A DNA stretch of 64,000 bases from Erwinia aphidicola (GTDB lineage Bacteria > Pseudomonadota > Gammaproteobacteria > Enterobacterales > Enterobacteriaceae). Positions 62,832 through 64,000 of this stretch are shown one piece after another. The notes under the pieces were generated by a model that worked only from the letters and a program-made list of their open reading frames with translations, was not told the origin of the DNA and ran no database searches. The stretch is taken from the NCBI RefSeq assembly GCF_024169515.1, contig NZ_JAMKCQ010000002.1:1-64000 (forward strand), given 5' to 3'. The position numbers were made by a program, and so were the translations under genes. Numbering within the stretch: the first letter of the stretch is position 1; the number at the start of each line of letters is the position of its first letter.

Positions 62832-63881
62832 TCAGACGGGGATGCCGGCGCGCTCCAGCAGCAGCCTGTAGTATTTCTCGGCGTCCGTCACGTGCAGCTG
62901 GGGATGCTCAGCCTTAACGGCCGCTTCCAGTTTGTATTTCAGGGCAGGATAACATTCAGGACTCGACGTCCAGCGCGTCCAGGCCTGCTGGTAGCGGTCA
63001 GCCCCGCCGCGCGGGCGAAGCTGACGCAGTTTCTGCGAGTGGCCATCTAGCGCGGCCTCGATGTCGGAAGTTACCCGCTGCTTTTCCTCCCGCAGGTCCG
63101 GGCTGACAACCCAGCGCTTAATCTTTTTCAGGCGGTTTTTGAGCGAGTGGTGGTTATCAATGTTGATGCCGAGTCTCGCCATTTTGAGCTGGTGACGTTC
63201 GTGCTTCTGCTTCATCGACTCCGCGACGCCGGAGGCCACCGCCCACTGCCGGTATTTGTGCAGGGACTGCCTGACGGTCTCGATGGTCATGCCGCGCGAG
63301 GTGAAGAAGCTGTCGGTGAGGAAGATGCGCATCGGTTTGTTCTGCCCGGAATCCGCATCGCGATCGCGGTGAACCACCACGTAGTCCATCTGTTCCAGCA
63401 CCCGCAACGCGTTAAGCAGAACGTCATACGCCTTGCGGCCGCTTTCATAGACGTGCAGCACGCCCATGCGCCGGGCGATATCCTCAACGGGCATCATGAT
63501 TTCGAACATGTACTCGCTGTCGGGGCTGTAGTCACAGTTTGCGGCAAGCACCAGCGACAGGGCGCTGAGCGCTTCCCGGCTTTCAGAGCGGGCGGTAATG
63601 CGCATCGGTTTAGGCCGGAACGTCCGGTCAAAAATGCGCGAATACGGGGTATAGCCCTGACGGCGAAGCTCGATCAGATCGGGATTACGACACCAGTCGT
63701 GATTTCGGATGCAGCCGACAACGACTGAAGCCATGCCACGCGGCACTTTTCCGGTAAATCCGGGCTGATGATTGCGGTGCGTCTTAGACTGTCCCTTACG
63801 CTGGCTGTTGGACTCGCCACGCCGCGTGGAAGGGTTAAGATCTGGGGAGGGCGCCTTGAGCGCAGTTACCTTGTCATTCAC
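62832..63881 (-). CDS. repA: plasmid replication initiator RepA (IncL/M-like)
   Basis: 349 residues, the size of IncL/M RepA (about 351). Recognisable blocks: HRNHQPGFTGKVPRGMASVV, RNPDLIELRRQGYTPYSRIF, RSESREALSALSLVLAANCD, ARRMGVLHVYESGRKAYDVL, FFTSRGMT and HHSLKNRLKKIKRWVVS, as in the RepA proteins of the IncL/M and related I-complex plasmids. The winged-helix core is in the middle; the C-terminal 120 residues are basic. It fits the trbC-nuc-nikBA-oriT backbone seen at the left end. Second initiator beside RepE. Confidence 0.7.
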   Translation of the reverse strand: MNDKVTALKAPSPDLNPSTRRGESNSQRKGQSKTHRNHQPGFTGKVPRGMASVVVGCIRNHDWCRNPDLIELRRQGYTPYSRIFDRTFRPKPMRITARSESREALSALSLVLAANCDYSPDSEYMFEIMMPVEDIARRMGVLHVYESGRKAYDVLLNALRVLEQMDYVVVHRDRDADSGQNKPMRIFLTDSFFTSRGMTIETVRQSLHKYRQWAVASGVAESMKQKHERHQLKMARLGINIDNHHSLKNRLKKIKRWVVSPDLREEKQRVTSDIEAALDGHSQKLRQLRPRGGADRYQQAWTRWTSSPECYPALKYKLEAAVKAEHPQLHVTDAEKYYRLLLERAGIPV

Positions 63882-64000
63882 CCTGTCCCGGACTTATGGC
63901 GGACAGGGGTTGTCTTATGAATTGCATGCGTTATAATCCTTCACAGGCCAGCGCCTGCTTTCGACCCCCTGATATCTGCTCCTGCCGCCAAGTAGTGACA
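63882..64000 (-). promoter_or_regulatory. repA leader region (incomplete)
   Basis: The 119 bp upstream of repA, cut by the window end. Replicons of this type place a leader peptide and an antisense copy-control RNA here. Only a TATAAT-like box (GTTATAATCC, near 63930) is visible. Confidence 0.35.

Noticed and set aside
1..64000. CRISPR arrays, tRNA or rRNA genes
   Set aside because: No regularly spaced repeat array, cloverleaf gene or rRNA segment could be recognised by eye; a dedicated scan would be needed to exclude a degenerate copy.

Overview
The window is a 64-kb piece of a large conjugative plasmid from an enterobacterium. The family is suggested by an IncI/IncL/M-type transfer and RepA backbone, an F-type RepE/ResD replicon, a P1-type partition locus and Enterobacterales-style maintenance genes. 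The species cannot be read from the sequence. An insect-associated host such as Serratia or Yersinia is plausible from the cargo, but that is inference. I saw no rRNA, tRNA or CRISPR array.

Layout. 1-5.7 kb: end of the transfer region (TrbC-like coupling ATPase, Nuc nuclease), then an ADP-ribosyltransferase-like gene, a MOBP relaxase and NikA-like protein, and oriT. 5.8-18.7 kb: leading region with anti-defence and maintenance genes (DUF932, DUF1419, ArdB, DUF4942-methyltransferase, RelBE, RES/HTH pair, GNAT), several preceded by related GC-rich repeats that may be single-strand promoters. 18.5-20.9 kb: a small hydrophobic peptide gene resembling type I toxins, and a LexA-controlled umuDC operon. 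21-27 kb: P1-like parS-parB-parA, an iteron-controlled F-like RepE origin, and a ResD-like resolvase. 62-64 kb: a second replicon (IncL/M-like RepA), so the plasmid is multireplicon.

27.4-60.9 kb is an AT-richer accessory island bounded and cut by mobile elements (IS3 remnant, Tn3-family tnpR/tnpA, broken second Tn3 tnpA, IS91, IS4, Tn3-type inverted repeats). Its core is a 20-kb minus-strand array. An XRE-type regulator diverges from a lambdoid Q-like antiterminator, followed by holin, Rz/Rz1 spanins and GH19 endolysin, then two paralogous proteins of unknown function, then a split Rhs system. The split system has a 1323-residue Rhs shell that stops before the Rhs core and separate downstream genes carrying the core plus a variable C-terminal toxin. 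Four such tip genes share an essentially identical 681-bp platform and differ only after it: two tails carry F-box-like motifs and two look like ADP-ribosyltransferases. A large tandem duplication produced a second, decayed copy of the endolysin-paralogue-shell segment. A polysaccharide lyase family 8 gene, interrupted by one amber codon, lies at the end of the island.

Working model (inference): the regulator and Q gate a late operon through an internal terminator. The phage-type lysis genes release cargo that lacks signal peptides (Rhs shell plus exchangeable anti-eukaryotic tips, perhaps the lyase), similar in principle to type 10 secretion of Tc toxins. No TcA, VgrG or PAAR gene is present in the window, so the delivery partner is unknown.
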